Source: Mycobacterium decipiens
GTDB lineage: Bacteria; Actinomycetota; Actinomycetes; Mycobacteriales; Mycobacteriaceae
DNA length: 64,000 bases
Direction of reading: 5' to 3'
NCBI RefSeq assembly: GCF_963853665.1
Contig: NZ_OY970459.1
Coordinates: 496,001-560,000 of the forward strand
The notes beneath the pieces were generated by a model, which saw nothing but the letters and a program-made list of their open reading frames with translations, was not told the DNA's origin and ran no database searches. This document shows, one piece after another, positions 55,774 to 64,000 of this stretch. How positions within the stretch are numbered: position 1 is the first letter of the stretch; every line of letters starts with the position of its first letter. Both the position numbers and the translations under genes were made by a program.

Positions 55774-58320
55774 GTGGACTCATTCAACCCGACGACCAAG
55801 ACGCAGGCGGCTCTGACGTCGGCGCTACAGGCGGCCTCGGCCGCCGGGAACCCCGAGATCAGGCCCGCTCATGTGCTGATGGCGTTGCTCACGCAGAACG
55901 ACGGGATCGCTGCACCGCTGCTTGCGGCCGTCGGTGTCGAACCCGCCACCATCCGTGCCGAAGGGCAGCGCCTGCTGGACCGGCTGCCCCAGGCCAGTGG
56001 CGCCAGCACGCAGCCGCAGCTGTCGCGCGAATCGCTGGCCGCGATCACCACGGCACAGCAGCTGGCCACCGAGATGGACGACGAATACGTCTCCACCGAG
56101 CACCTGATGGTGGGCCTGGCCACCGGCGACTCCGACGTCGCCAAGCTGCTGAGCGGACATGGCGCCTCGCCACAGGCGTTACGCGAGGCGTTCGTCAAGG
56201 TGCGCGGCAGTGCCCGGGTCACCAGCGCCGATCCCGAGGCCACCTACCAGGCACTGGAGAAGTACTCGACCGACCTGACCGCCCGGGCCCGGGACGGCAA
56301 ACTGGACCCGGTTATCGGGCGGGACAACGAGATTCGGCGCGTCGTGCAGGTACTCTCCCGTCGCACTAAGAACAATCCGGTGCTCATCGGCGAACCCGGC
56401 GTCGGCAAGACCGCGATCGTTGAGGGACTGGCCCAGCGCATCGTCGCCGGCGACGTCCCGGAAAGCCTGCGGGACAAGACAATCGTCGCACTTGACCTCG
56501 GCTCGATGGTCGCCGGCTCTAAGTACCGCGGCGAGTTCGAGGAACGGCTCAAGGCCGTGCTCGACGACATCAAGAATTCGGCCGGCCAGATCATCACCTT
56601 CATCGACGAGCTGCACACCATCGTCGGTGCCGGTGCGACCGGCGAGGGCGCGATGGACGCCGGCAACATGATCAAGCCGATGCTGGCTCGTGGGGAGCTG
56701 CGGCTGGTCGGCGCGACCACGCTCGACGAGTACCGCAAGCACGTCGAGAAGGACGCCGCGCTGGAACGGCGTTTCCAGCAGGTGTTCGTCGGCGAACCGT
56801 CGGTGGAGGACACCATCGGCATCCTGCGCGGGCTCAAGGACCGCTACGAGGTGCACCACGGCGTGCGCATCACCGACTCGGCCTTGGTGGCCGCCGCCGC
56901 GCTGTCCGACCGGTACATCACCGCCCGCTTCCTACCGGACAAGGCCATCGACCTGGTCGACGAAGCGGCGAGTCGGCTGCGGATGGAAATCGACTCGCGC
57001 CCAGTGGAGATCGACGAGGTGGAGCGGTTGGTGCGCCGGCTGGAGATCGAAGAGATGGCGCTGGCCAAAGAGGAAGACGAGGCGTCGGCGGAACGGCTGG
57101 AGAAGCTACGCGCCGAACTGGCCGACCAGAAGGAGAAACTGGCCGAACTCACGACCCGCTGGCAGAACGAAAAGAACGCGATCGAGATCGTCCGCGACTT
57201 CAAGGAGCAACTGGAAACCCTGCGCGGCGAATCCGAGCGGGCCGAGCGCGACGGCGACCTGGCCAAGGCCGCCGAGCTGCGCTACGGACGGATACCCGAG
57301 ATCGAGAAGAAACTCGAGGCCGCCCTGCCGCAGGCGCAGGCCCGCGAGCAGGTGATGCTCAAGGAGGAGGTCGGACCCGACGACATTGCCGACGTGGTAT
57401 CGGCATGGACCGGGATCCCGGCCGGGCGGCTGCTGGAAGGCGAGACCGCCAAGCTGCTGCGGATGGAGGACGAGCTGGCCAAGCGGGTGGTCGGGCAACG
57501 CAACGCCGTCACTTCCGTTTCCGATGCGGTGCGGCGTAGCCGTGCCGGGGTCGCCGACCCCAACCGGCCGACCGGATCGTTCCTGTTCCTCGGGCCCACC
57601 GGTGTCGGCAAGACCGAGCTGGCCAAAGCGCTGGCCGACTTCTTGTTCGACGACGAGCGGGCCATGGTCCGTATCGACATGAGCGAGTACAGCGAGAAGC
57701 ACTCGGTGGCCCGGTTGGTTGGTGCGCCCCCCGGCTACATCGGCTACGACCAGGGCGGCCAGCTGACCGAGGCGGTGCGCCGCCGGCCCTACACCGTGGT
57801 GCTGTTCGACGAGGTGGAAAAGGCGCACCCGGACGTGTTCGACGTGCTGCTGCAGGTGCTCGACGAGGGCCGGCTCACCGATGGTCAGGGCCGCACGGTC
57901 GACTTCCGCAACACCATCCTCATCCTGACCTCCAACCTGGGGTCGGGCGGTACCGAGGAGCAGGTCATGGCGGCGGTTCGGGCAACGTTCAAGCCGGAGT
58001 TCATCAACCGGCTGGACGACGTGCTGATCTTCGAGGGGCTCAACCCCGAAGAATTGGTGCAGATCGTGGACATCCAGCTCGCGCAGCTGGGCAAGCGGCT
58101 CGCCCAGCGACGGCTGCAGTTGGAGGTGTCGCTACCCGCCAAGCGCTGGCTGGCCCACCGTGGTTTCGACCCGGTGTACGGTGCCCGGCCGTTGCGCCGG
58201 CTGCTACAGCAGGCAATCGGCGATCAGTTGGCCAAGATGCTGCTTGCCGGCGACGTGCATGACGGCGACACCGTGCCGGTTAACGTTAGCCCGGACGGGG
58301 AATCCCTGATTCTGGGCTGA
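55774..58320 (+). CDS. clpB: Disaggregase ClpB (Hsp100)
   Basis: The 848-residue AAA+ chaperone dissolves aggregates with DnaK/DnaJ. N-domain start: [20 protein letters not shown]. Walker A motifs are [17 protein letters not shown] (AAA1) and [17 protein letters not shown] (AAA2). Between them lies the coiled-coil M-domain ([20 protein letters not shown]). [18 protein letters not shown] marks the pore region. GGAGGTGTC precedes GTG 55774. Confidence 0.97.
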   Translation: MDSFNPTTKTQAALTSALQAASAAGNPEIRPAHVLMALLTQNDGIAAPLLAAVGVEPATIRAEGQRLLDRLPQASGASTQPQLSRESLAAITTAQQLATEMDDEYVSTEHLMVGLATGDSDVAKLLSGHGASPQALREAFVKVRGSARVTSADPEATYQALEKYSTDLTARARDGKLDPVIGRDNEIRRVVQVLSRRTKNNPVLIGEPGVGKTAIVEGLAQRIVAGDVPESLRDKTIVALDLGSMVAGSKYRGEFEERLKAVLDDIKNSAGQIITFIDELHTIVGAGATGEGAMDAGNMIKPMLARGELRLVGATTLDEYRKHVEKDAALERRFQQVFVGEPSVEDTIGILRGLKDRYEVHHGVRITDSALVAAAALSDRYITARFLPDKAIDLVDEAASRLRMEIDSRPVEIDEVERLVRRLEIEEMALAKEEDEASAERLEKLRAELADQKEKLAELTTRWQNEKNAIEIVRDFKEQLETLRGESERAERDGDLAKAAELRYGRIPEIEKKLEAALPQAQAREQVMLKEEVGPDDIADVVSAWTGIPAGRLLEGETAKLLRMEDELAKRVVGQRNAVTSVSDAVRRSRAGVADPNRPTGSFLFLGPTGVGKTELAKALADFLFDDERAMVRIDMSEYSEKHSVARLVGAPPGYIGYDQGGQLTEAVRRRPYTVVLFDEVEKAHPDVFDVLLQVLDEGRLTDGQGRTVDFRNTILILTSNLGSGGTEEQVMAAVRATFKPEFINRLDDVLIFEGLNPEELVQIVDIQLAQLGKRLAQRRLQLEVSLPAKRWLAHRGFDPVYGARPLRRLLQQAIGDQLAKMLLAGDVHDGDTVPVNVSPDGESLILG

Positions 58321-58388
58321 CCCCCGTGATTGGGTTGTGACCTGGTCGGATTCTTGGTTCGGCGCCAACAGCAGATAGGCTAGTCGGG

Positions 58389-59243
58389 ATGGTACCGCTT
58401 TGGTTCACGCTCTCCGCGCTGTGCTTCGTCGGTGCGGTGGTGTTGCTGTACGTCGACGTCGATCGACGTCGCGGGCGTAGCCGACGCCGCAAATCGTGGG
58501 CGCGATCACACGGGTTCGACTACGAACGCGAATCAACCGAGATATTGAAGCGCTGGACGCGCGGCGTGATGTCGACGGTTGGCGATGTCGCCGCCCACAA
58601 CGTGGTGCTGGGTCAGATCCGCGGCGAGGCGGTGTACATCTTCGATCTGGAGGAAGTCGCCACGGTGATCGCGCTGCACCGCAAGGTGGGCACCAACGTC
58701 GTGGTCGACCTGCGGCTCAAGGGCCTGAAAGAGCCACGGGAGAGCGACATTTGGTTGCTGGGCGCGATCGGGCCGCGGATGGTGTACTCCACGAATCTGG
58801 ACGCGGCCCGGCGCGCCTGCGATCGGCGCATGGTCACCTTCGCGCACACCGCACCCGACTGTGCCGAGACCATGTGGAACGAGCAGAACTGGACGCTGGT
58901 CAGCATGCCGATCGCCAGCACTCGCGCCCAGTGGGACGAGGGGTTGCGCACCGTCCGCCAATTCAACGACCTGCTGCGCGTGTTGCCGCCACTGCCGCAA
59001 GAAACCCCCCAGGAAACGGGGCCGGGACCGGGCAGCGCGGAACCGGGCCGCCCATTGGCCCCGGCTGGCCGCGCGGAATTGCCGCCCAGGCGCGCCCAGC
59101 CGGATCCGGCCGCCGGGGTGCTGCCCGATCCGGCTCGTCGTGCGGCTGAGCCGATCCGCCGCGATGACGGTCGTTCCGAAGGCGTTCGGCGTCCGCCGTC
59201 AGCGGGCCGCAACGGCCAGCAGGCCACGAACTACCACCACTGA
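58389..59243 (+). CDS. ttfA: Trehalose monomycolate transport factor A
   Basis: The 284-residue protein has an N-terminal membrane helix (PLWFTLSALCFVGAVVLLYV) and a conserved cytoplasmic domain (RSHGFDYERESTEILKRWTR; GEAVYIFDLEEVATVIALHR; TAPDCAETMWNEQNWTLVSM). A Pro/Arg-rich disordered tail follows. It matches Rv0383c, shown in M. smegmatis work to be TtfA, a partner of the MmpL3 trehalose-monomycolate transporter. ATG 58389 starts the helix. It follows clpB by 68 bases. Confidence 0.87.
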   Translation: MVPLWFTLSALCFVGAVVLLYVDVDRRRGRSRRRKSWARSHGFDYERESTEILKRWTRGVMSTVGDVAAHNVVLGQIRGEAVYIFDLEEVATVIALHRKVGTNVVVDLRLKGLKEPRESDIWLLGAIGPRMVYSTNLDAARRACDRRMVTFAHTAPDCAETMWNEQNWTLVSMPIASTRAQWDEGLRTVRQFNDLLRVLPPLPQETPQETGPGPGSAEPGRPLAPAGRAELPPRRAQPDPAAGVLPDPARRAAEPIRRDDGRSEGVRRPPSAGRNGQQATNYHH

Positions 59244-59251
59244 TCGCGCGA

Positions 59252-60058
59252 ATGCCACGCCCCGTTGCCCTCATCACTGGGCCCACGTCCGGGATCGGCG
59301 CCGGTTACGCGCGGCGCTACGCGCGCGACGGTTACGACCTGGTTTTGGTTGCCCGCGATGTCGAACGGTTGAAGCGACTGGCGGGTGAGCTAGAGTCCGA
59401 GGCCGGCAACGTCGAGATGCTGCCCGCGGATCTGGCCGATGCGGCCGACCGTGAAAGGGTCGCCGAACGGCTCGTTGCCGGGGTGCGGGTCCTGGTGAAC
59501 AATGCCGGCTTCGGGGTGTCCGGCGAATTCTGGACGTCGGACCCGGCCGTGCTGCAGGCGCAGCACGACGTCAACGTGACCGCGGTGATGCAGCTGACCC
59601 GGGCGGCGCTGCCGGCCATGCTCGAATCGGGTGCCGGCACCGTCGTCAACGTTGCCAGCGTCGTTGGTCTGCTGCCCGGAAGGGGGTCGACCTACCCAGC
59701 GTCCAAGGCGTGGGTGATCTCGTTCACCGAGGGCCTGGCCGACGGATTGCGGGGCACCGGCGTCGGAGTGCACGCGGTGTGTCCGGGCTATGTACGCACC
59801 GAATTTCACGGCCGGGCGGGGGTGGACGTGGCCGACGTGCCGTCGTTTGCGTGGCTCGAGGTTGACGATGTGGTTCGCGAAAGCCTCGCCGATATCGCCC
59901 GTGGCAAGGTGATCAGTATTCCGAGCATTAGGTACAAGTGCTTGGCCGCCACCGGACGGCTGGCGCCGCGTGGACTGTTCCGGGCAGCCACCGGACGGCT
60001 CTCGCCGCGCAGGCTGATCCGGGCGGCCACTGGACGCATAGGCGGTGGCGATGACTGA
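59252..60058 (+). CDS. Short-chain dehydrogenase/reductase
   Basis: The 268-residue classical SDR has cofactor motif TGPTSGIG, NNAG (VLVNNAGFGVSG), the catalytic Ser in NVASVVG and the YxxxK motif STYPASKAW, then CPGYVRTEFH. The C-terminal 37 residues are repeats of 13 residues (AATGRLAPRGLFR and variants) not seen in standard SDRs. It starts nine bases after ttfA and its end overlaps pyrE by 14 bases, suggesting one transcript. I recall no SDR between Rv0383c and pyrE in H37Rv. The substrate is unknown. Confidence 0.87.
   Translation: MPRPVALITGPTSGIGAGYARRYARDGYDLVLVARDVERLKRLAGELESEAGNVEMLPADLADAADRERVAERLVAGVRVLVNNAGFGVSGEFWTSDPAVLQAQHDVNVTAVMQLTRAALPAMLESGAGTVVNVASVVGLLPGRGSTYPASKAWVISFTEGLADGLRGTGVGVHAVCPGYVRTEFHGRAGVDVADVPSFAWLEVDDVVRESLADIARGKVISIPSIRYKCLAATGRLAPRGLFRAATGRLSPRRLIRAATGRIGGGDD
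59945..60042 (+). repeat. 39-bp coding repeats at the SDR 3' end
   Basis: GCCGCCACCGGACGG at 59945 recurs at 59984 and, with changes, at 60023, a period of 39 bases or 13 residues. The third, partial unit leads directly into the pyrE start at 60045. Confidence 0.8.
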
Positions 60059-60584
60059 GCGGGACGAGTTGGCCGAGTTGGTGCGCCGGCTATCGGTAGT
60101 GCGCGGCCGCGTCACGTTGTCGTCGGGCAAGGAGGCCGACTACTACGTCGACCTGCGCCGTGCCACCTTGCACCACCGGGCCGCCGCGCTGATCGGCCGG
60201 CTGATGCGGGCACTTACCGAAGACTGGGACTACGCGTTGGTCGGCGGCCTGACCATGGGTGCCGATCCGGTCGCGACCGCCATCATGCACGCCCCGGGCC
60301 GTCCGATCGACGCGTTCGTGGTCCGGAAGTCAGCGAAAACCCATGGCATGCAACGACTTATCGAGGGCGCCGAGGTCTCCGGGCAGCGGGTGCTGGTGGT
60401 CGAGGACACCAGTACCACGGGGAACTCGGCGCTCACCGCGGTGCGTGCCGTCCAGGACGCTGGCGGTGAGGTTGTCGGTGTGGCCACGGTAGTCGACCGC
60501 GCCACCGGAGCCGCCGAAGCCATCGAAGCGGTGGGTGTGCCGTACCGCAGCGTGTTGGGTCTCGCCGATCTGGGGCTGGGCTAG
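60045..60584 (+). CDS. pyrE: Orotate phosphoribosyltransferase
   Basis: The 179-residue enzyme makes OMP from orotate and PRPP in pyrimidine synthesis. Motifs: RVTLSSGKEADYYVDLR, LVGGLTMGADPVATA, RKSAKTHGM and the PRPP loop VLVVEDTSTTGNSALTA. GTG 60045 gives the M. tuberculosis length; ATG 60051 is the alternative. It overlaps the SDR gene by 14 bases. Confidence 0.95.
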   Translation: MAMTERDELAELVRRLSVVRGRVTLSSGKEADYYVDLRRATLHHRAAALIGRLMRALTEDWDYALVGGLTMGADPVATAIMHAPGRPIDAFVVRKSAKTHGMQRLIEGAEVSGQRVLVVEDTSTTGNSALTAVRAVQDAGGEVVGVATVVDRATGAAEAIEAVGVPYRSVLGLADLGLG

Positions 60585-60594
60585 GCCGCCTGCA

Positions 60595-61488
60595 GTGCGT
60601 GTTCTGGTTGCATTGGCGGTAGTCGCATCTTTGGTCGGGTGCTCGGGTGCCAGCCATACCAGCGGCGTCTATGGTGCCCAGCGCGCCCGGTTCGGCGAAT
60701 CGCTGGGGGTGCTGGGCTGGAACATGGCGGTATCGAATCTGCGGTGGTCGAACGACTACGTGTTGATCGACGTTGACGCGGCCCCGACCGACCCGCACAC
60801 ACCGCACGCCAAACCCGAGGACATCCGCTATGGCCTGTACGGCGCGCTGGCACACCCGCTGGAGTCGGTCGGTCTCGGCAGCTGCGACGACGCGGTGGCG
60901 CGCGTGCAGGACATCAATTCGCCGCTATCGGCGCCGCCCGACCGGCTCACCGGCACGGTCTGCCTGGGTCCGCTGAAGGACCGAAGCGCGGTCCGTGGCG
61001 TGTACACCTACTCGCCCCGTGATCGGATCGCGGATACCGCGGCGGCCTATCCTGCGGCGTTTCCGGTCGGGATGCTGCCGACGAACCAAAACGACACCGG
61101 CTTGGCGGTCACGACCACCAGTGTGTCGGCGTGGCGGGCCGACGGTACGCCGTTGACCAAGGCTGCGCTGGGCGACCCGGCGGCGTTCACCGGCAACGGC
61201 TACATGCTGCTGGGGCTGGACGCCGACGCCGTCGCGGCCCGCTATAGCGACGACTCCACCGCCCGCGGTGGACCGTTGATGTTGCTTGCCACGCCGAGCG
61301 TTCCGGGCCGCGGGCCGAGCCCGGCCTGCGCGGCGTATGGGTCATCGGTGCTGATCCTGCCCGATGCGTCGCGGGACGCGGTGCACGTCAACGCGTCGCT
61401 GTGTACCGAGGGGGAAATCAACGAGGCGCTGCTGTACGCGACGGTGGCGATCGTCGGAACGCATGCCGCGGTGTGGACCGCTCGGTGA
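60595..61488 (+). CDS. Putative lipoprotein (Rv0381c-like)
   Basis: The 297-residue protein has a short signal peptide and lipobox (VALAVVASLVGCSG; acylated Cys at about 16). It is followed by a beta-rich extracytoplasmic domain (YGAQRARFGESLGVLGWNMA, NDYVLIDVDA, DRLTGTVCLGPLKD) with several cysteines. I recognise no catalytic motif. GTG 60595 is chosen because it starts the signal peptide ten bases after the pyrE stop. Its stop overlaps the methyltransferase start (GTGA). Confidence 0.75.
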   Translation: MRVLVALAVVASLVGCSGASHTSGVYGAQRARFGESLGVLGWNMAVSNLRWSNDYVLIDVDAAPTDPHTPHAKPEDIRYGLYGALAHPLESVGLGSCDDAVARVQDINSPLSAPPDRLTGTVCLGPLKDRSAVRGVYTYSPRDRIADTAAAYPAAFPVGMLPTNQNDTGLAVTTTSVSAWRADGTPLTKAALGDPAAFTGNGYMLLGLDADAVAARYSDDSTARGGPLMLLATPSVPGRGPSPACAAYGSSVLILPDASRDAVHVNASLCTEGEINEALLYATVAIVGTHAAVWTAR

Positions 61489-62132
61489 GCGAGCTCGTCG
61501 GACCTACCGAATGGGGGGCACCCGCCAGCGGCGTCGGGCCCTGGGTGGGGGACTCGCCAGACGACCCGCGGTATGACCCAACCTTGTTGCGCGACGGGGA
61601 CACTCGCAACGTGGTCGACGCCTACCGGTACTGGACTCGGGAGGCGATCATCGCCGACATAGATCGGCGCCGGCATCCGCTGCATGTCGCAATCGAAAAC
61701 TTCGGACACGACGCCAATATCGGCTCCGTGGTGCGCACCGCGAACGCGTTTGCGGTGGACACCGTGCACATCGTCGGGCGTCGACGCTGGAACCGTCGCG
61801 GCGCCATGGTGACCGACCGCTACCAACGGTTGCGTCATCACGACAGCACCGCCGGGCTACTGGAGTTCGCGGTGGGCGCTGGTTTGACCGTGGTTGCGGT
61901 GGACAACGTCCCGGGAGCCGCGCGGCTGGAGCAGACGGCGTTGCCGCGCCAATGTCTGCTGGTGTTCGGTCAGGAAGGTCCGGGCATCACCGCGGACACC
62001 CGGGCGGGCGCGGCGATCACGGTGTCTATCGCCCAGTTCGGCTCGACGCGCAGCATCAACGCCGGCGTCGCCGCCGGAATCGCGATGCATGCCTGGATCA
62101 GCCAGCACGCGGACCTGGGCTGCGCCTGGTGA
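61485..62132 (+). CDS. SpoU/TrmH-family RNA 2'-O-methyltransferase (Rv0380c-like)
   Basis: The 215-residue SPOUT methyltransferase has motif 1 NFGHDANIGSVVRTANAFAV, motif 2 LLVFGQEGPGIT and motif 3 ITVSIAQFGSTRSINAGVAAG. Together they form the knotted SAM site. The family methylates ribose in tRNA or rRNA; the target here is unknown. GTG 61485 overlaps the lipoprotein stop. About 60 residues precede motif 1. Confidence 0.87.
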   Translation: MSELVGPTEWGAPASGVGPWVGDSPDDPRYDPTLLRDGDTRNVVDAYRYWTREAIIADIDRRRHPLHVAIENFGHDANIGSVVRTANAFAVDTVHIVGRRRWNRRGAMVTDRYQRLRHHDSTAGLLEFAVGAGLTVVAVDNVPGAARLEQTALPRQCLLVFGQEGPGITADTRAGAAITVSIAQFGSTRSINAGVAAGIAMHAWISQHADLGCAW

Positions 62133-62140
62133 AGCCGGGG

Positions 62141-62356
62141 CTAGCGCGGTTGCGCCGGCCTCATCTTGAACGAGACCTCGAGTTTGATGCGGTAGGTGAT
62201 CTTGCCCGCGGCGTCCACGGACATGTCCTGCTCGATGACTCGAGCGACCCGGATGTCGTCGACGCTTTCCCGCGCCCGCTGTACCGCCTCCGCGGCGGCC
62301 TGCTCCCAGGACGTGGGGCTGGTCCCGATGATGTCGATCACCTTGTACACGCTCAT
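62141..62356 (-). CDS. Dodecin (annotated secE2 in M. tuberculosis)
   Basis: The 71-residue protein matches Rv0379 almost throughout: VYKVIDIIGTSPTSWEQAAA, ESVDDIRVARVIEQD, KITYRIKLEVSFKM. The strand-helix-strand-strand pattern is that of dodecin, a dodecameric flavin/CoA-binding storage protein. The name SecE2 is misleading because there is no membrane helix. It is convergent with the methyltransferase and eight bases separate the stops. Confidence 0.93.
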   Translation of the reverse strand: MSVYKVIDIIGTSPTSWEQAAAEAVQRARESVDDIRVARVIEQDMSVDAAGKITYRIKLEVSFKMRPAQPR

Positions 62357-62377
62357 GGGGGTAAAGCGTATAGCTAG

Positions 62378-63343
62378 CTAACTCCAGAGCGTGACGTGGA
62401 CCTTCGGGCGGAACCTCGTCACTCCGACCCCGCTGCCCCGGATCATGGCCTGGATGCACCTCGGGGTGGTGATGAAGCGAACGAGCTCGGAGACGGCGGG
62501 TTGGCGGGCCGACGGCGCGAGTGTCGCCGCGCACCACTCGCCGGCCTGATCCAACCCGGGGCCGGTCACGTGCACCAACCGTCCGGCGGCAAGATCCTTG
62601 GCGACCGCGAAGCCGATGGTCAGCGTGGCACCGCCGACGCGCATGACCTCCTCCAGTGCCGCGGCGTCGCTCTGGAAGATTCGCTGTTGCGACTCCGGAA
62701 TTGCCATGCCGCGCAACATGGTTGCGATCTCGCCGTCTACGCTGCCGGCCGACGGACCCAGCATCCACTGTTGGTGGCGCAACAGCGCGTGCGTCGGAAT
62801 GCCCACGGCCATTGGGCTGTTCGGTGCGACGACGGTAATGATCTGATACTTCAGAAAGGGCCGCATGAAGATCGAGCCGTCGGAACCGGTCGCACTCTCA
62901 CTTGCAGGGCCGATCGCGATGTCGACGGCGCGCGAGCAGATCAGTTCGTGGAACCGGCTAGTCGGATGCACGCTCAACTCGACGGAGAGGTCGTCGGCGC
63001 GAGACGAGAAGAGCTCGATCAGGCCCGGCGCGGCGTGTTCGGCGAAGGTGGATGACGCGGCGATGCGCAGCAACCGGCGTCCGTGCGCGGCCTCGGTGAC
63101 CTCGATTGCGGTTTGCTGCTGCAGGCCTAGGATTTCGACCGCGCGGCTGGCCAGCCGCAGCCCACCGGGCGTGAACGCCAGCCCGGCACCGGTCCTGGTG
63201 AACAACGGGTCGTCGAGCTCCTTGCGTAGCGCTGCGACATGCATCGACACGCCCGCGTCGGAAACACCCAGTTCTGCGGCGGCCGCCCGGACCGAACCCA
63301 AACGCACCACCGCCGAATAGGCCCGAAGTTGAGCCGGAGTCAT
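62378..63343 (-). CDS. LysR-type transcriptional regulator (Rv0377-like)
   Basis: The 321-residue LTTR has an N-terminal winged helix (LRAYSAVVRLGSVRAAAAEL, VSDAGVSMHVAALRKELDDP) and a two-lobe effector domain. ATG 63343 begins directly at the DNA-binding domain. It is divergent from the XdhC gene with only 35 bases between, so it probably regulates that gene and the molybdenum-hydroxylase cluster expected beyond the window. The effector is unknown. Confidence 0.88.
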   Translation of the reverse strand: MTPAQLRAYSAVVRLGSVRAAAAELGVSDAGVSMHVAALRKELDDPLFTRTGAGLAFTPGGLRLASRAVEILGLQQQTAIEVTEAAHGRRLLRIAASSTFAEHAAPGLIELFSSRADDLSVELSVHPTSRFHELICSRAVDIAIGPASESATGSDGSIFMRPFLKYQIITVVAPNSPMAVGIPTHALLRHQQWMLGPSAGSVDGEIATMLRGMAIPESQQRIFQSDAAALEEVMRVGGATLTIGFAVAKDLAAGRLVHVTGPGLDQAGEWCAATLAPSARQPAVSELVRFITTPRCIQAMIRGSGVGVTRFRPKVHVTLWS

Positions 63344-63378
63344 GTGTCTCAGCCTACGTCTGGGCCTAACTTGGAAGG

Positions 63379-64000
63379 GTGCGTGAAGTGCTTGCCGAGC
63401 TGATGTCTATCTGGCGTGTCGATGACACCGCAGGGGTTGCGACGGTTGTCCGAACGCTGCGGTCGGCTCCCCGGCCGCCAGGGGCGGCGATGGTGGTGGC
63501 CCCCGACGGCTCGGTGAGTGGGTCGGTGTCGGGTGGTTGCGTGGAGGGGGCGGTGTACGAGCTGGCGACCGAGGTGGCCCAAAGCGGGATACCGCGGCTG
63601 CAACGCTATGGCGTAAGCGACGACGATGCGTTCGCCGTGGGCCTAACCTGTGGCGGCATCATCGACATTTTCGTCGAGTCCATGTCGCGGGCCACGTTTC
63701 CCGAACTTGGCGAGGTCGCTGACGACATCGGCGCCCAGCGCCCGGTCGCGATCGCGACCGTCATCGCCCATCCGGACGAGCAGCGGGTCGGCCGCCGGCT
63801 CGTGGTCCGGCCCGACCCGAGCCGACCGGTGCGGGGATCGACCGGTTCGGCACGTGCCGACTCCGCCGTCGTCGACGACGCGCGGGGTTTGCTCGCGGTG
63901 GGCCGCAGCGAGATCCTCGAATATGGGCCCGATGGGCAGCGTCGCGGCGCGGGCATGGAGGTCTTCGTGTCCAGTTACGCGCCGCGCCCGCGGATGCTGG
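63379..64000 (+). CDS. XdhC/CoxI-family Mo-cofactor chaperone, partial
   Basis: From GTG 63379 (GGAAGGG upstream) 207 residues are open to the window edge, so the 3' end is missing. The XdhC N-terminal signature is SGSVSGGCVEGAVYELA and GLTCGGIIDIFVE. Family members carry and sulfurate the molybdenum cofactor for xanthine/CO dehydrogenase-type enzymes. It resembles Rv0376c. In H37Rv a cox cluster is adjacent, so one may lie just beyond 64000. Confidence 0.88.
   Translation, partial: MREVLAELMSIWRVDDTAGVATVVRTLRSAPRPPGAAMVVAPDGSVSGSVSGGCVEGAVYELATEVAQSGIPRLQRYGVSDDDAFAVGLTCGGIIDIFVESMSRATFPELGEVADDIGAQRPVAIATVIAHPDEQRVGRRLVVRPDPSRPVRGSTGSARADSAVVDDARGLLAVGRSEILEYGPDGQRRGAGMEVFVSSYAPRPRML

Overview
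The window is chromosomal DNA of a slow-growing Mycobacterium related to, but outside, the M. tuberculosis complex. Gene content and order over most of it match the H37Rv interval around Rv0318c-Rv0386 (pcp, dcd, udgA, rmlA, aspC, iniBAC, lpqJ, ansP2, dnaK-grpE-dnaJ1-hspR, clpB, pyrE). PE, PPE, 13E12 and mycolate-linked genes are also present. H37Rv comparisons are from memory, not from an alignment.

Region 1 (1-7157) is a fossil integrative island on the 3' side of a tRNA-Gly(CCC) gene. Three copies of the tRNA 3' end (130, 2147, 7084) mark two elements in tandem. Both recombinases are broken: the serine recombinase has an amber codon and a frameshift, and the tyrosine integrase has several frameshifts. 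The payload is largely intact: a DUF4062-like protein, a PemK/MazF-like toxin with its partner, and a TIR-domain protein. A truncated Fic gene sits behind a pair of palindromes. This looks like a domesticated defence island and is the best candidate for an undescribed system.

Region 2 (7187-21876) holds a ZIP-like membrane protein, pcp, an LLM oxidoreductase and a four-gene glycine-betaine-type ABC transporter. After these come a secreted protein, dcd, a proline-rich membrane protein with an actin-like start, udgA, a 13E12/HNH gene, a mycothiol-dependent isomerase-like gene, an NTF2-like gene and rmlA. A frameshifted PE_PGRS gene ends the region.

Region 3 (22011-38300) holds aspC, a membrane Fe-S reductase with a repeat tail, and the cell-wall-stress locus: iniR, an Rv0340-like gene, iniB, iniA and iniC. 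Related C-rich motifs precede the Rv0340-like gene and iniB, and a perfect hairpin separates iniB from iniA. Three genes for Thr/Pro-stalk membrane proteins, one of them with an Hsp70-like ectopic fold, lie between iniC and lpqJ.

Region 4 (38356-48850) holds a molybdenum hydroxylase (small, medium and large subunits) with a divergent MobA-like gene, then ansP2. The dnaK-grpE-dnaJ1-hspR operon follows behind two HAIR boxes, and a 51-bp tandem repeat begins on the hspR stop codon.

Region 5 (48852-64000) holds a PPE gene, a decapitated PPE-MPTR remnant, an Rv0386-like cyclase/LuxR regulator, a flavohaemoglobin-like gene and clpB (with its own HAIR box). These are followed by ttfA, an SDR gene, pyrE, a lipoprotein, an RNA methyltransferase, a dodecin, a LysR regulator and the start of an XdhC gene that runs off the end. 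Relative to H37Rv as I recall it, this block is inverted, with PPE remnants at the junction.
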